From NCBI GenBank assembly GCA_017631875.1, contig JAGBSL010000078.1:11342-75341 (forward strand): a stretch of DNA of 64,000 nucleotides, given 5' to 3'. The position numbers and the translations under genes were made by a program. Positions 52,549 through 62,430 of the stretch are shown here, piece after piece. The notes beneath the pieces were generated by a model, which was not told the origin of the DNA, did no database searches, and saw only the letters and a list, made by a program, of their open reading frames with translations. The stretch comes from Bacteroidales bacterium (GTDB lineage: Bacteria; Bacteroidota; Bacteroidia; Bacteroidales; UBA932). Every line of letters begins with the position of its first letter. Position 1 is the first letter of the stretch.

Positions 52549-53199
52549 TTATTTTGCCATGAACTTCTTGCATAGCCATCCGGCAAGGCGAGCGAAGAGC
52601 CAGCCGGCGAGGGAGCCGACCAGGATGCCGACAATGACGTCGCCGAGGTAGTGTTTGCCGACGAAGATGCGGCTGATCGCTACCATGAACGCCCAGAAGA
52701 ACATCCACCAGCCGTATGCCTTGAGCCATAGGGGCATGGCGGAAGGGGTATCGGTAACAGGAGAACCAGGTTTCATACAGCCATGAGGACCGGAGCTGCA
52801 AAGGCATCGTTTCATGCCCACGAAAGTGCTGAAGGCCAGTCCGAAGGAGTTGGCGGAGTGGGCTGAGAAGAAGCTGTAGCCTCCGCCGCGTTCGAGGATA
52901 TGCAGGCCTTGCGCGATCATGAACTCGTCATGAAGAGGGCGGATGCGTCCGACTGCGTGCTTGATCAGGTTTGAGAACTGGTCGCAGAAGGCGAAGGTCA
53001 GCAGGGCGCCTGCCAGGACCATGAGTCCGCGCTTCCATCCCAGTTTCCAGATCAGCAGGGCGATGATAGCTGCGTACATCGGTGCCCAGACGAACTTGTC
53101 TGAGAAGAAGGCCCAGATCGGGTCTGTTATAAATGAGTGCCAGCTGTTGATTTCAAGGGTCAACAGCTGGTCTATGTGGTGTATTTCCTGCCAGGTCAT
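52549..53199 (-). CDS. PAP2-family membrane phosphatase
   Basis: Probably dephosphorylates undecaprenyl pyrophosphate or phosphatidylglycerol phosphate at the membrane. The 216-residue product has several helices and the three phosphatase motifs: KHAVGRIRP, YSFFSAHSANSFGLAF (SxxSAHS), and SRIFVGKHYLGDVIVGI. Between motifs 2 and 3 is a 30-residue insert (RCLCSSGPHGCMKPG...) rich in Cys and Gly. It ends 3 bases after the obgE stop, on the same strand. Confidence 0.87.
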   Translation of the reverse strand: MTWQEIHHIDQLLTLEINSWHSFITDPIWAFFSDKFVWAPMYAAIIALLIWKLGWKRGLMVLAGALLTFAFCDQFSNLIKHAVGRIRPLHDEFMIAQGLHILERGGGYSFFSAHSANSFGLAFSTFVGMKRCLCSSGPHGCMKPGSPVTDTPSAMPLWLKAYGWWMFFWAFMVAISRIFVGKHYLGDVIVGILVGSLAGWLFARLAGWLCKKFMAK

Positions 53200-53202
53200 A
53201 GA

Positions 53203-54264
53203 TTAAGCAAGGGTCTTCTCGTTGTCATCGCCAGGGAAGAGGACTACCGGATCCTCTTCTTCGGCAGGCATTTCCTTCTGGAGTGCCTCCCAGAGCATGT
53301 CCTTCAGCTCCTTGATGCCTTCCTGGGTGAATGACGAGATGAACACGTGAGGGATATCATCCGGAAGCTGTTCCTCGATCTCGCTCTTGAGCTGGTCGTC
53401 GAGCATGTCTGACTTTGTGATCGCCAGCACGCGGTCCTTTACCAGCAGCTCAGGATTGTATTCGCGAAGCTCATTAAGGAGAACCTCATATCCCTCCCTG
53501 ATGTCGTCCTGGTCTGCAGCGACCATGAACAGGAGGATCGAGTTGCGCTCTATGTGGCGGAGGAATCGCATTCCGATGCCCTTGCCCTCGTGCGCTCCCT
53601 CGATGATACCCGGGATATCGGCCATCACAAACGACTTGTCGTCGTAGTAGCTTACGATACCGAGGTTAGGCTCGAGAGTGGTGAACGGATAGTCTGCAAT
53701 TTTCGGACGAGCAGCGGAAACTGTAGAGAGCAGGGTAGACTTACCTGCATTAGGGAAGCCCACGAGTCCCACGTCAGCCAGCAGTTTCAACTCGAGGATG
53801 AACCAGCCTTCCTCGTATGGCTCGCCAGGCTGCGAGTAGCGCGGTGTCTGGTTGGTAGCAGTCTTGAAGTTGTTGTTTCCAAGACCTCCGCGTCCTCCCT
53901 TCACGAGGATCCTCTCCTCATGCGGCTCCACGAGCTCGAAAAGGATCTCGCCTGTCTCGGCGTCCTTAGCCACTGTTCCCAGAGGCACATCCAGATAGAT
54001 GTCCGCTCCGTTCTTGCCGTGCTGCAGCTGGCCGCTTCCGGCTCCGCCGTGCTCGGCCATGATGTGCTTGCGGTATTTCAAATGGATCAGTGTCCAGAAC
54101 TGTGGATTGGCCCTGAGGATGATATGTCCGCCTCGTCCGCCGTCTCCTCCGTCCGGTCCACCCTTAGGGATATACTTCTCCCTCCTCATGTGCGTAGAAC
54201 CCGCACCTCCATTGCCCGATCGGCAATAGATCTTCACGTAGTCTATGAAATTGCTGTCTGCCAT
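53203..54264 (-). CDS. obgE: Obg-family GTPase
   Basis: Ribosome-associated GTPase for 50S maturation and stress response. The 353-residue product has the glycine-rich Obg domain ([35 protein letters not shown]), then the G domain with G1 [12 protein letters not shown]2/G3 [13 protein letters not shown] and [16 protein letters not shown], and G4 ITKSDML. Only a short acidic tail follows the G domain, so the C-terminal OCT extension of longer Obg proteins is absent. Confidence 0.95.
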   Translation of the reverse strand: MADSNFIDYVKIYCRSGNGGAGSTHMRREKYIPKGGPDGGDGGRGGHIILRANPQFWTLIHLKYRKHIMAEHGGAGSGQLQHGKNGADIYLDVPLGTVAKDAETGEILFELVEPHEERILVKGGRGGLGNNNFKTATNQTPRYSQPGEPYEEGWFILELKLLADVGLVGFPNAGKSTLLSTVSAARPKIADYPFTTLEPNLGIVSYYDDKSFVMADIPGIIEGAHEGKGIGMRFLRHIERNSILLFMVAADQDDIREGYEVLLNELREYNPELLVKDRVLAITKSDMLDDQLKSEIEEQLPDDIPHVFISSFTQEGIKELKDMLWEALQKEMPAEEEDPVVLFPGDDNEKTLA

Positions 54265-54278
54265 ATAAATTAATGGTG

Positions 54279-54686
54279 TTATTCATTCAGGAAGTCCTTG
54301 ACCATCAGCTCGAGGATTTCTCTGGTGCAGCTTCTCAGAATGCTTTGGAAGATCATCACGTCCTCATGGTTTGTGTGAGTGATCTTCTCCCATAAGGTAA
54401 TTTTTAAAGCTTCTTTCTGCGCTGCCTTGATCATATCGAGATAACTCTCGTATGTAATGTTGTTCAGCCTGCCGGCTCCCATCAAGTCTTCAAATGCCTT
54501 GCCCGACTGATGTCCCTCTGTCGCCCATAGGTCGGCAAGGTAATTTTTCATCTCAGCTGCGACCTTGAGAGGATAATCAAGGGTATAACGTGGATCAAGC
54601 ACTTCTGAGGAAGTGCTCGCGAAGTGCTCTTTAAGCAGCTCGTCTATTTTGTTCCAGCATAGGATCTTGATTGCGTCGTTCAGCAT
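54279..54686 (-). CDS. Conserved-looking hypothetical protein between adk and obgE
   Basis: Not recognised. A 135-residue acidic, mainly helical soluble protein ([60 protein letters not shown]). It lies tightly between adk and obgE on the same strand, so it is probably in their operon. Confidence 0.7.
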   Translation of the reverse strand: MLNDAIKILCWNKIDELLKEHFASTSSEVLDPRYTLDYPLKVAAEMKNYLADLWATEGHQSGKAFEDLMGAGRLNNITYESYLDMIKAAQKEALKITLWEKITHTNHEDVMIFQSILRSCTREILELMVKDFLNE

Positions 54687-54698
54687 TTGTATAGTGTT

Positions 54699-55271
54699 TT
54701 AGAACTTGTCCATCACGTCAAAGATGCGGCCCTGAACCTCCTCGATAGTGCCGATGCCGTCGATCTCGTGGTATTTCTCAACCTTCTCGTAGTACTCGAT
54801 CAGAGGCTCGGTCTGGTTGTGGTATGTCACGATACGGTTGTTGATGATGTCTTCGCTTGCATCGTCGGCGCGGCCTTCCTTGAGGGCGCGGCCCTTGATG
54901 CGCTCCATGATCATCGCATCCGGGATCATGATTGACACTGTAGCAGTAACAGCTTCGTCAGTCTTTGCGAGGATTGCGTCGAGCGCCTCAGCCTGAGGGA
55001 GGGTGCGTGGGAATCCGTCAAGAAGGAATCCGTCCACTCCTGTGACTGTCTTGAACTCGCTTTCGATCATGCCTTCTACCACTTCATCCGGAACGAGGCA
55101 ACCTTTCTCGATAAGGGCCTTTGCCTGGAGTCCGAGCTCTGTGCCTGCAGCGATCTCCTTGCGGAGAAGTGCGCCTGTAGAAATGTGGTGGAGGTTGTAT
55201 CTTTCAACCATTGCTGTGGCCTGGGTGCCTTTGCCTGCACCTGGAGGGCCGAAAAGGATATAGTATTTCAT
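54699..55271 (-). CDS. adk: Adenylate kinase
   Basis: Catalyses ATP + AMP = 2 ADP. From ATG 55271 the product has 190 residues: P-loop LFGPPGAGKGTQATAMVERY, STGALLRKEIAAGTELGLQA for AMP binding, VDGFLLDGFPRTLPQAEALD, and a short LID region without zinc-binding cysteines. The longer frame from 55307 adds a non-homologous 12-residue extension that reaches into hpt. Short-LID form. Confidence 0.95.
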   Translation of the reverse strand: MKYYILFGPPGAGKGTQATAMVERYNLHHISTGALLRKEIAAGTELGLQAKALIEKGCLVPDEVVEGMIESEFKTVTGVDGFLLDGFPRTLPQAEALDAILAKTDEAVTATVSIMIPDAMIMERIKGRALKEGRADDASEDIINNRIVTYHNQTEPLIEYYEKVEKYHEIDGIGTIEEVQGRIFDVMDKF

Positions 55272-55287
55272 ATCTTTGGTTATGTGA

Positions 55288-55839
55288 TTATTCAGTTTCA
55301 GTATCAAGGATATAGATGTCCTTGAGGTTGCGTCCGAGCTCGTCGTAGTCGAGTCCGAATCCGACGATGAAGTCGTTTGGAATCTCCATGGCTACATAAT
55401 CGAGCACGACATCTTTCTTATATGCGTCAGGCTTCAGCAGAAGGGTGCACATACGTGCTTCTGAAGCGCCTTTTTCGGCGAGAATCTGCTTGAGAGCTAC
55501 GATGGTATTTCCTGAATCCACGATGTCTTCTACGACGATGACGCGGCGGCCGGTAATGTCTGCTGTCAGTCCGAGTGCCTGCTTTACGGTGCCGGTTGTC
55601 TCTGTGCCTACATACGAAGTCAACTTGGTCGACACGATCTGGCAGTTGAAGCGAAGCCTCTTCATGAGCTCTCCCATGAACATGATTGAACCGTTCAACA
55701 CGCACAGAAGGACAGGAATATCCTCGCATCCTTCGAAGTCCTTGTTGATCTTCTCTGCCACGCTGTCGATAGCGGCCTCAAGCTTCTCGTAAGGGATGAA
55801 TTTCCTGAATGTCTTGTCGTGGAGTCTGACTTTTTCCAT
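55288..55839 (-). CDS. hpt: Hypoxanthine phosphoribosyltransferase
   Basis: Purine salvage enzyme making IMP or GMP from base and PRPP. The 183-residue product has LLCVLNGSIMFMGELMKRL near the start, the PRPP loop VIVVEDIVDSGNTI, and YVAMEIPNDFIVGFGLDYDE at the C-terminus. It heads the minus-strand group hpt-adk-(hypothetical)-obgE-PAP2, with adk 16 bases downstream. Confidence 0.93.
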   Translation of the reverse strand: MEKVRLHDKTFRKFIPYEKLEAAIDSVAEKINKDFEGCEDIPVLLCVLNGSIMFMGELMKRLRFNCQIVSTKLTSYVGTETTGTVKQALGLTADITGRRVIVVEDIVDSGNTIVALKQILAEKGASEARMCTLLLKPDAYKKDVVLDYVAMEIPNDFIVGFGLDYDELGRNLKDIYILDTETE

Positions 55840-55883
55840 GTATTATCTTCGTTTTGGTCGTTGCACAGTAAGCATTAATAAAA

Positions 55884-55891
55884 CAAATTTA
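55884..55891 (-). promoter_or_regulatory. -7 element ahead of hpt
   Basis: On the minus strand TAAATTTG lies about 45 bases upstream of the hpt ATG. No clear -33 is seen. Confidence 0.4.
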
Positions 55892-56008
55892 GCACAATAG
55901 TTTAAAAAAAAAGAAATTAGTTTAAAAAAGATAAAAATCTTCTGTTGTTTTAATCAAAAACAACAAGAATCATAAGCGAGCCCACTATTTTTATCCTCAA
56001 AAAAGGGT

Positions 56009-57742
56009 ATGAAAATATGGTGTAGCCAAAAGGCTCGAAGAACTTTTGGCTCGTCCCGAGTAGGGACGAAAATATGTGTGATACTGGCAGCCTTGGTGCT
56101 GACCGCGGGTGCGAGTGCGCAGGAGGCGGAAGGAATAGAAGCGGTGATGAGGTTCATGGGTGTGGATTCGCCGGAGGATCTTGATGCGGCGGAGGTGGAG
56201 CGGCTGGAGGATTTTCTTGAACGCCCGCTGCGTATAAATATGGTCCCGCAGTCGCGGCTCCAGGCCTCTGGGCTTCTAAGTCCATACCAGATTGCGTCGC
56301 TGACGGATTACCGCACCAGCCATGGCAACGTCATGTCATACACTGAACTGGCGGCTGTGGATGGTTTTGGTGTTGCAGCTGTGCAGAAACTGCGTCCATT
56401 CATATCGCTGGAGTGTAATCAGGTTCATGACGATATCACAAAGGCCCGTCACGACCTGGCCGTGAAATCTGCATATAAGGCTACGGGGATGCCGGCCGTG
56501 AGCGACTGGAATTATGGACTGAAGTACCGCCTCCGGACCGACAGGCTGACGGCAACCATAGGTACATCAAAGCCGTATTCGTCAAAGGAGCCATGGCCCC
56601 AGGTGTATACCGGCTCGCTGTCTTATGATTTCAATAAGGTCCGCGTCGTCATGGGCGACTTCAACGCCAGGTTTGGCCAAGGACTGGCACTGTGGAGTGG
56701 AGCTTTCATAACCTCTTTGAGCACGCCTGATGCCTTCATGAAGAAACCATCGGGCATATCTGGAACATGGTCATTTACAGGGAGTTCAGCCTTGACTGGC
56801 GTAGCGGCAGAAACCACGGCAGGCCGTTTCAGAATAACTGCTTTAATGGCGGTCCCGGGTGTCAAGGAAATAAAGACGCAGCCCGAGAAGGTAAGCCTGC
56901 TGCCCGCAGCCAACGTTTCTTATCTGACGAGATTCGGACACACTTCGATTACGTATGCTGGCAGTAAGGCTTCTGTCGATGGTGCTTTCTGTATAAAGGG
57001 CGTCAATGTATTTTCTGAGGTTGCGTATGATTTTGCCGTAAATCTCCCGCAGGTTATATGTGGAACTCAGTTTCATGCTTCCGAGCATGTTATGCTTGCC
57101 TCGCTTGCGAGATATTCTCCGGATGACAGTTATCAGGCAGCATTCAGCGGGGCGTTCAGGACTTCTAAGTTGGATTCGGAAGGGACATTTTCAGTCGATG
57201 CGATCTGTTATCCCTTAGGAAAGGGTAAGGAGGATAGCCACAGTATCCAGGTCAAGTTTCTTACTAACTGGGAATGCGTATTGGCTCCATCCATGAAGTT
57301 GAAACTTCGCCTGTTCGAGAGGTTCAGGACATGGGGAAGTCCGTTCCGCACTGACCTGAGGGCGGATTTATCATATACGCAGGGTCCGTGGCTCCTGAAC
57401 ATGCGTCTGAATGCCCTCAGATGCGTCGGGACTGGTTTTGTCGGCTATCTGGAAGAAGGCAGAAAGATGGACAACATGAGCATATATCTGCGCCAGGGCT
57501 TCTATTTCGTAGATGACTGGGAGGATCGCATATATGTATATGAGCGCGATGCACCGGGATCATTTAATGTTCCGGCGATGTACGGCAGGGGATGGTTTGC
57601 AAGTGTGGTTGCGTCTGTACATGTAACCAGGTCGATACGCCTGTATGCCAGGACTTCGTACGTAGGCTATCACTTCATGGACCATAAAAAAAGAAAGCCC
57701 GGCAAAGCCGAGCTTAAATTACAGATGATCGCGAAGTTTTAA
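56009..57742 (+). CDS. Exported helix-hairpin-helix protein with beta-rich body
   Basis: A 577-residue secreted protein: a long signal peptide (ICVILAALVLTAGASA, cut near residue 37), then two HhH-like segments as in ComEA (RINMVPQSRLQASGLLSPYQ, MSYTELAAVDGFGVAAVQKL). The remainder is beta-rich with aromatic ends and alternating polar and hydrophobic residues that look like an outer-membrane barrel. The function of this Bacteroidota family is not known to me; DNA binding by the HhH part or a structural role at the outer membrane are both possible. It converges on the lytic transglycosylase gene with a 4-base overlap. Confidence 0.75.
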   Translation: MKIWCSQKARRTFGSSRVGTKICVILAALVLTAGASAQEAEGIEAVMRFMGVDSPEDLDAAEVERLEDFLERPLRINMVPQSRLQASGLLSPYQIASLTDYRTSHGNVMSYTELAAVDGFGVAAVQKLRPFISLECNQVHDDITKARHDLAVKSAYKATGMPAVSDWNYGLKYRLRTDRLTATIGTSKPYSSKEPWPQVYTGSLSYDFNKVRVVMGDFNARFGQGLALWSGAFITSLSTPDAFMKKPSGISGTWSFTGSSALTGVAAETTAGRFRITALMAVPGVKEIKTQPEKVSLLPAANVSYLTRFGHTSITYAGSKASVDGAFCIKGVNVFSEVAYDFAVNLPQVICGTQFHASEHVMLASLARYSPDDSYQAAFSGAFRTSKLDSEGTFSVDAICYPLGKGKEDSHSIQVKFLTNWECVLAPSMKLKLRLFERFRTWGSPFRTDLRADLSYTQGPWLLNMRLNALRCVGTGFVGYLEEGRKMDNMSIYLRQGFYFVDDWEDRIYVYERDAPGSFNVPAMYGRGWFASVVASVHVTRSIRLYARTSYVGYHFMDHKKRKPGKAELKLQMIAKF

Positions 57743-59592
57743 AACTGCGGTATTTTAATTGTCATTCCAGCCTTAAGGTCGGAAGCCTTCATGTTGTTGT
57801 GGTCCATGATGTTCTGTGCGCTGACTCCAGGATAGTTCTTTGCTATCGAGTAGAACGAGTCTCCGCTCTTTACTGTATAGGTCGAACTGCCTTTGGCAGA
57901 TGCTGCACTGTTTCCGCCCGATGCGCTGTTTCCAGAAGCAACAGGGGCACTTCCCTTCGTGTAGATCACAAGCTTCTGACCGACCTTGATGTTGTTGCTG
58001 GTCAGGCCGTTCCACTTTTTCAGCTCTGAGAGGCCTACACCGTGTTTCTCAGCGATCTTTCCGAGATAGTCACCGCTCTTGACTGTGTAGGTGATCTTTT
58101 CTCCGCTCTGGCTTGCAGATGATGAACTGCTCGACGAGCTGCTTGATGAACTTGCTGAGTTACTCGAACTGCCCGACGACGATGATACGACTCCGCCTCT
58201 ATAGATCCTGAGTGTCTGGCCTACGCGTATGTTGTTGCTCTTGAGTCCGTTCCACTTCTTGATCTGCGCTACACTGCATCTGTACTTGCCGGCAATTTTG
58301 CCGAGATAGTCTCCGCTCTTGACCTTGTAGATGATCATCTCTCCGTCGCCACCGTCCTTGATCTTCTTGATTGTCACAGGGTTGAAGTACACATCTGCCT
58401 TATGCTTGTAAAGGCTGTCTTCAACCTCGATGAAAGCGTTGGTGTAGTTGTATGGAAGTCTGAGGATGTACTCTCTTTCGTTGCCCGGGATGATTTCGTG
58501 GCGGTACTGAGGGTTGAGGTTCTTCAGTTCGTCAAGCGGAGCACCGGTAAGCTCGCTGATCTGTCTCAGGTGCAGCTGCTTGTTGATGCAGAAAGTATCA
58601 ACGGCTACTGGCATTCCGACATTCTGTGGCTTTATGCCGTGCTCCTTATAGTATGACATCGTATAAAGTGCACCGACAAATGCCGGTACGTAGCCGCGTG
58701 TCTCTCGTGGCAGGAACGGCCAGATGGACCAGAAGTCCCTCTTTCCACCGGCACGGCGGATTGCCTTGTTTACGTTTCCTGCACCGCAGTTGTATGATGC
58801 TATCGCGAGGTTCCAGTCGCCGAAGATCTCGTATGCGTCCTGAAGGTACTGGGCAGCGGCTTCGGCCGACTTCACAGGATCGAGACGCTCATCCACGAAC
58901 GAGTCTATGTGCAGACCGTAGTGCTTTGCTGTGCTGTACATGAACTGCCACATTCCCTTTGCTCCTACTCGTGAAACCGCAAGAGGGTTCATGGCTGACT
59001 CGATGATAGTCATGGCTTTAAGCTCCTCAGGCATGTCGTAGCGGTTGAAGATCTCCTCGAAGATCGGCATGTAGTATCTGCACATTCCGAGCATGTATCC
59101 CATGCGCTCCGGCATTTTCTCAGAATACATGACGATGTAGTTCCTTACAATATCATTGTAGGGGAGTGTGATGAACGAGTTCATCTTCTTGATCCTTTCG
59201 ATGTAGACCTCGTCCGGAACGTTGGACTCAAATTTTATGGAGTCGAGATCCATATCATCCTCGTCGTATGCCTGTCTGTGTGCGTACCAGATATTCAACA
59301 GACTGTCAGATACTTCAGTCGTGTATTCGAAAGGTTCGAAAGTCTCAGTGCTTCTCTCCACGGCCTCGCCGTAAGCTGCGAGCATCTCAAGCTCGAGGCT
59401 GTCTGTGATGTCGGCCTGCGTATGGTAGCGGTCCAGTTCCATGTAGAGTGAGTCAATGATCTCGAGGAGTCTTTTGTTCTCCTCCTCCAGCTTCTTCTTC
59501 CCGTCGTTCTTCGGTCCCGCGTATGCTGTTCCTGATGTGGCAACAGCTATCAATGCCGCTATTGCGGCAGATATGATCTTGTTGATATTCAT
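57739..59592 (-). CDS. MltD-like lytic transglycosylase with three LysM domains
   Basis: Cleaves peptidoglycan glycan strands in the periplasm. The 617-residue product has a signal peptide ending YAG, a coiled-coil stretch, and an SLT domain around residues 180-310 with the catalytic Glu in TIIESAMNPLA, plus VGAKGMWQFMYSTAKHYGL and IASYNCGAGNVNKAIRRAGG. Three LysM repeats then bind glycan (YKVKSGDYLGKIAGKYRC, YTVKSGDYLGKIAEKHGV, YTVKSGDSFYSIAKNYPG), separated by Ser-rich linkers. Confidence 0.92.
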   Translation of the reverse strand: MNINKIISAAIAALIAVATSGTAYAGPKNDGKKKLEEENKRLLEIIDSLYMELDRYHTQADITDSLELEMLAAYGEAVERSTETFEPFEYTTEVSDSLLNIWYAHRQAYDEDDMDLDSIKFESNVPDEVYIERIKKMNSFITLPYNDIVRNYIVMYSEKMPERMGYMLGMCRYYMPIFEEIFNRYDMPEELKAMTIIESAMNPLAVSRVGAKGMWQFMYSTAKHYGLHIDSFVDERLDPVKSAEAAAQYLQDAYEIFGDWNLAIASYNCGAGNVNKAIRRAGGKRDFWSIWPFLPRETRGYVPAFVGALYTMSYYKEHGIKPQNVGMPVAVDTFCINKQLHLRQISELTGAPLDELKNLNPQYRHEIIPGNEREYILRLPYNYTNAFIEVEDSLYKHKADVYFNPVTIKKIKDGGDGEMIIYKVKSGDYLGKIAGKYRCSVAQIKKWNGLKSNNIRVGQTLRIYRGGVVSSSSGSSSNSASSSSSSSSSSSSASQSGEKITYTVKSGDYLGKIAEKHGVGLSELKKWNGLTSNNIKVGQKLVIYTKGSAPVASGNSASGGNSAASAKGSSTYTVKSGDSFYSIAKNYPGVSAQNIMDHNNMKASDLKAGMTIKIPQF

Positions 59593-59607
59593 GTGTTTAA
59601 GTTATTC

Positions 59608-60612
59608 TTAGAATGTGAGCCCGACTCTAAGGCCGAAGGAATTTGTCGCTCCGGACGGAGCCGTTTGAATAGCGTAGGCGTTGTTCGGAGGGATCACAGC
59701 CGGCTCTACGCTCATGGATATGTCGTCCGTCACTTCGAAGTCATGCATGTATGCGAATACGTTCGCGTCCATGACCTGAAGCACATACAGAAGCGCTGTG
59801 GCCACGATAGAGTAGTCTCTGTACCTTCTGTACACGTCTCTGTACCATTTAGCTGTTTCGGCCGAAATCTGTGCCGTGTAGTTGATGTCAGGGTTTGTAG
59901 CCTCGTTGTGGATCCTCTTGAATCGCTTGTAGTTCCTGTTGTTGTTTATCAGCATGTGGGTAGAGATCATGAGACCGCCCCAGTAGATCGGAACCTTGTA
60001 AAGCTCTCCGTTGTATACCTGGCCGAGGCCCGGCAGGAGGAGCGAGTAAAGCGTCGCCTTGCCAGGATCGGGGGTTCTTGTAGATTCATAACATACGACA
60101 CCGTCAAGGAGCGATCCCCAGTATATGAGTCCGGCTCCAGCCAGCAGCCATGTTCCTGTGGTCTTGTACTGCGGGTTTATGCTTGGGGCGCCTGTGGGAT
60201 ATGTGCTTCCGAAAGCTTCCTCATACCTGATCTTGTCTGCCTCCCATGTGGCGTAGGCTTTCTTCTGCCTGTTGTACTGGTGCAAGTAGTATCCGCCGGT
60301 TCCGGCCAATGCACCGATTCCTCCATACACGACAGGCAGTTTCCAGTAGTCCTTGTTGTAGATCTGGGCTGTACCCGGCAGAACGACAGATCCTGCGAAC
60401 ATTACGCCTGGCTTGATGGTGTTCTTGTGGGAGAGACCTCCGATGTATTCCTTGAAGCTGAACAGCCTGTCGGCCGTGTCTCTTGGGTTGTATGTGCCCT
60501 CTTCGTTATATGTCTGCTGGAACGCCTCTTCCTTGAACTGTGCATGACAAGTGGCCGTAAAGCCTGCGAGGGCTACGGCCACTGCCACGATATATTTCAG
60601 CAGTATCTTCAT
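59608..60612 (-). CDS. DUF5683-type membrane protein
   Basis: A 334-residue exported protein of unknown role, seen in Bacteroidota next to parB and murein genes. It has a signal peptide (VAVAVALAGFTATCHA), a hydrophobic segment with LPGTAQIYNKDYWKLPVVYG and a second with LPGLGQVYNGELYKVPIYWG (two similar GxxQxYNxxYxKxPxxYG units), and a C-terminal short beta segment ending NSFGLRVGLTF. The stop of parB lies one base upstream of its start region, so it is co-transcribed. Confidence 0.75.
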   Translation of the reverse strand: MKILLKYIVAVAVALAGFTATCHAQFKEEAFQQTYNEEGTYNPRDTADRLFSFKEYIGGLSHKNTIKPGVMFAGSVVLPGTAQIYNKDYWKLPVVYGGIGALAGTGGYYLHQYNRQKKAYATWEADKIRYEEAFGSTYPTGAPSINPQYKTTGTWLLAGAGLIYWGSLLDGVVCYESTRTPDPGKATLYSLLLPGLGQVYNGELYKVPIYWGGLMISTHMLINNNRNYKRFKRIHNEATNPDINYTAQISAETAKWYRDVYRRYRDYSIVATALLYVLQVMDANVFAYMHDFEVTDDISMSVEPAVIPPNNAYAIQTAPSGATNSFGLRVGLTF

Positions 60613-60613
60613 C

Positions 60614-61552
60614 TTAGAAATTAGAATCCTCCAATGCCTTGAGGAACTTCTGTACCTCTTCGTCCGAGTTGAAGTGGATCGTCATCGATCCCTTTCCTCC
60701 TGCCGAACGCTTCAGGCTTATGTTGTTTTCAAAATACTTACCAACGATCTCAAGCACCTTGAAGTATTCCTCCGGAAGGTCCTGGGTGGTTTCTTCCGTC
60801 TTTGGGTCCTGAGGCTTTGCGAGCTTGCGGATCTTGTCCTCGAGCTGGCGCACCGAGAGGTCTTCCTTGATCACGAGGTCACAGAGGTATTCCTGTACGT
60901 TTGCGTCTTCAACTCCAAGGAGAACCTTTGCGTGACCTACTGAAAGAAGGCCTACCTTGAGGTCGTGCTGGATCTTTGCAGGGAGCTTGAGGAGACGGAG
61001 GTAGTTGGTCACTGATGCTCTCTTCTTGCCTACGCGAACCGCCATCTGCTCCTGTGTCAGGCTGCATTCCTCGATAAGTCTCTGGTAGCTGAGGGCCACC
61101 TCGATAGGGTCGAGGTCTTCTCTCTGGATGTTCTCCACGATCGCCATCTCGAGCATTCCCTGGTCGTTGGTGTCGCGGATGTATGCCGGGATCATCTGCA
61201 TGCCGGCGAGCCTGCATGCCCTGAAGCGGCGTTCGCCGCTGATGATCTGGTAGCGACCGTCTGCTTTTCTGCGGACGGTGATCGGCTGGATGAGTCCGAG
61301 TGTCCTGATAGAGTCAGCCAGTTCCTCGAGGGCGTCCTGGTCGAACGACATTCTCGGCTGGAACGGATTTGGCTCGATCATGTCCACAGGGATGAGAAGC
61401 ACGTCAGCCTTCGGGCCGCTCTCTCGCGGCTGCTCCTCGCTTACGACTTCCTTGTTGATGTAGCCTACCGGCTTCCTTATGTTTCCGAGGTCAGCGTCAT
61501 CGCCGAACAATGCGCTGATTCCCTTTCCTAATCCTCTCTGCTGTTTGCTCAT
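60614..61552 (-). CDS. parB: Chromosome partitioning protein ParB
   Basis: CTPase clamp that loads at parS and organises the origin region. The 312-residue product has N-domain IEPNPFQPRMSFDQDALEEL, the CTP-binding GERRFRACRLAGMQ box, ENIQREDLDPIEVALSYQRL, an HTH (LTQEQMAVRVGKKRASVTNY) and a C-terminal dimerisation tail. It follows parA by 5 bases. I found no clear parS 16-mer in the window. Confidence 0.94.
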   Translation of the reverse strand: MSKQQRGLGKGISALFGDDADLGNIRKPVGYINKEVVSEEQPRESGPKADVLLIPVDMIEPNPFQPRMSFDQDALEELADSIRTLGLIQPITVRRKADGRYQIISGERRFRACRLAGMQMIPAYIRDTNDQGMLEMAIVENIQREDLDPIEVALSYQRLIEECSLTQEQMAVRVGKKRASVTNYLRLLKLPAKIQHDLKVGLLSVGHAKVLLGVEDANVQEYLCDLVIKEDLSVRQLEDKIRKLAKPQDPKTEETTQDLPEEYFKVLEIVGKYFENNISLKRSAGGKGSMTIHFNSDEEVQKFLKALEDSNF

Positions 61553-61557
61553 CTTCT

Positions 61558-62322
61558 TTAATTTTTCTCTAGGATTTCCTTGGCCAGATTCAGGTAGTTT
61601 GTCGTTCCGTTGCAGATCACGTCATACAGGATGATCGGCTTTCCGTGGGACGGAGCCTCGCTGAGTCTGATGTTTCTCTGGATGATGGTCTCGAACACCA
61701 TCTCCTTGAAATGCTCTCTGAGTTCGTTGAGGACCTGGTTGTGGACCTTGGTCCTTCCGTCGAACATGGTTACGAGGAAGCCTTCGATGGTGAGGTCCGG
61801 ATTCGGTCTTTCCTGTACCAGACGGATGGTCTGCAGGAGCTTTCCGAGTCCCTCGAGGGCGAAGAACTCAGGCTGCACAGGAATGATCACTGAATCTGCC
61901 GCTGTGAGGCAGTTGATTGTGATGAGTCCGAGCGAAGGGGAGCAGTCTATGATTACGTAGTCATATCTGTCCTTCACTTTCGCGAGGGCGTTTCTCAGGA
62001 ACGACTCCCTCTCGGGCAGCTTCGCGAGCTCGAACTCCGCACCCACGAGGTTGATGTGGGACGGGATCATGTGCAGGTCCGCGATCTCGGTCTGGATAAG
62101 GCTGTCTGTTATTTCGATTTCACCTATGAGCACCTCGTACAGCGTTCTCTTCTGGTCGCTGTCTGGAGAAAAGTTGAGGCCGGACGTGGTGTTTGCCTGG
62201 GGATCGGCGTCGATGATGAGCACCTTTTTCTCCAGTACAGCCAGCGATGCGGCCAGGTTTATTGCGGTCGTAGTCTTACCTACTCCGCCTTTCTGATTTG
62301 CTATTGCTATTACTTTTCCCAT
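61558..62322 (-). CDS. parA: Chromosome partitioning ATPase ParA (Soj-like)
   Basis: Deviant Walker ATPase that moves ParB-bound origins. The 254-residue product has NQKGGVGKTTTAINLAASLA, VLIIDADPQANTT, YDYVIIDCSPSLGLITINCL and PVQPEFFALEGLGKLLQTIR, with the signature lysine in KGGVGK. It heads a minus-strand operon with parB and the DUF5683 gene. Confidence 0.96.
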   Translation of the reverse strand: MGKVIAIANQKGGVGKTTTAINLAASLAVLEKKVLIIDADPQANTTSGLNFSPDSDQKRTLYEVLIGEIEITDSLIQTEIADLHMIPSHINLVGAEFELAKLPERESFLRNALAKVKDRYDYVIIDCSPSLGLITINCLTAADSVIIPVQPEFFALEGLGKLLQTIRLVQERPNPDLTIEGFLVTMFDGRTKVHNQVLNELREHFKEMVFETIIQRNIRLSEAPSHGKPIILYDVICNGTTNYLNLAKEILEKN

Positions 62323-62340
62323 ATTCGTTTCTTTAAGAGC

Positions 62341-62410
62341 ATAATCTTGGCAAATTTAGGAAATTTATTTCATTCATTTCTTGTGTTTCTCCTTAATTTG
62401 CTACTTTTGT
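62341..62410. promoter_or_regulatory. Divergent promoters between parA and lipid kinase genes
   Basis: Plus strand: TTG (62381-62383), 18 bases, TACTTTTG (62402-62409), 21 bases before ATG 62431. Minus strand: TAAATTTG (62358-62351) ahead of parA, without a clear -33. Confidence 0.55.
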
Positions 62411-62430
62411 TGATAACTTTTTTAACAGGT

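Noticed and set aside
52478..52807. Minus-strand open frame overlapping the PAP2 gene in another frame
   Set aside because: Shadow of the phosphatase gene, which has all three catalytic motifs.
59593..60624. Plus-strand open frame of 343 codons opposite the DUF5683 gene
   Set aside because: Pure antisense of a recognisable exported protein; Cys/Val/Arg-rich shadow translation.
60614..62322. Replication origin or parS beside parAB
   Set aside because: No parS-like 16-mer palindrome or DnaA-box cluster could be found by eye in the window.
62056..62430. 125-codon upstream extension of the lipid kinase frame
   Set aside because: It runs antisense through parA and across the divergent promoters; the kinase motifs begin right after ATG 62431.
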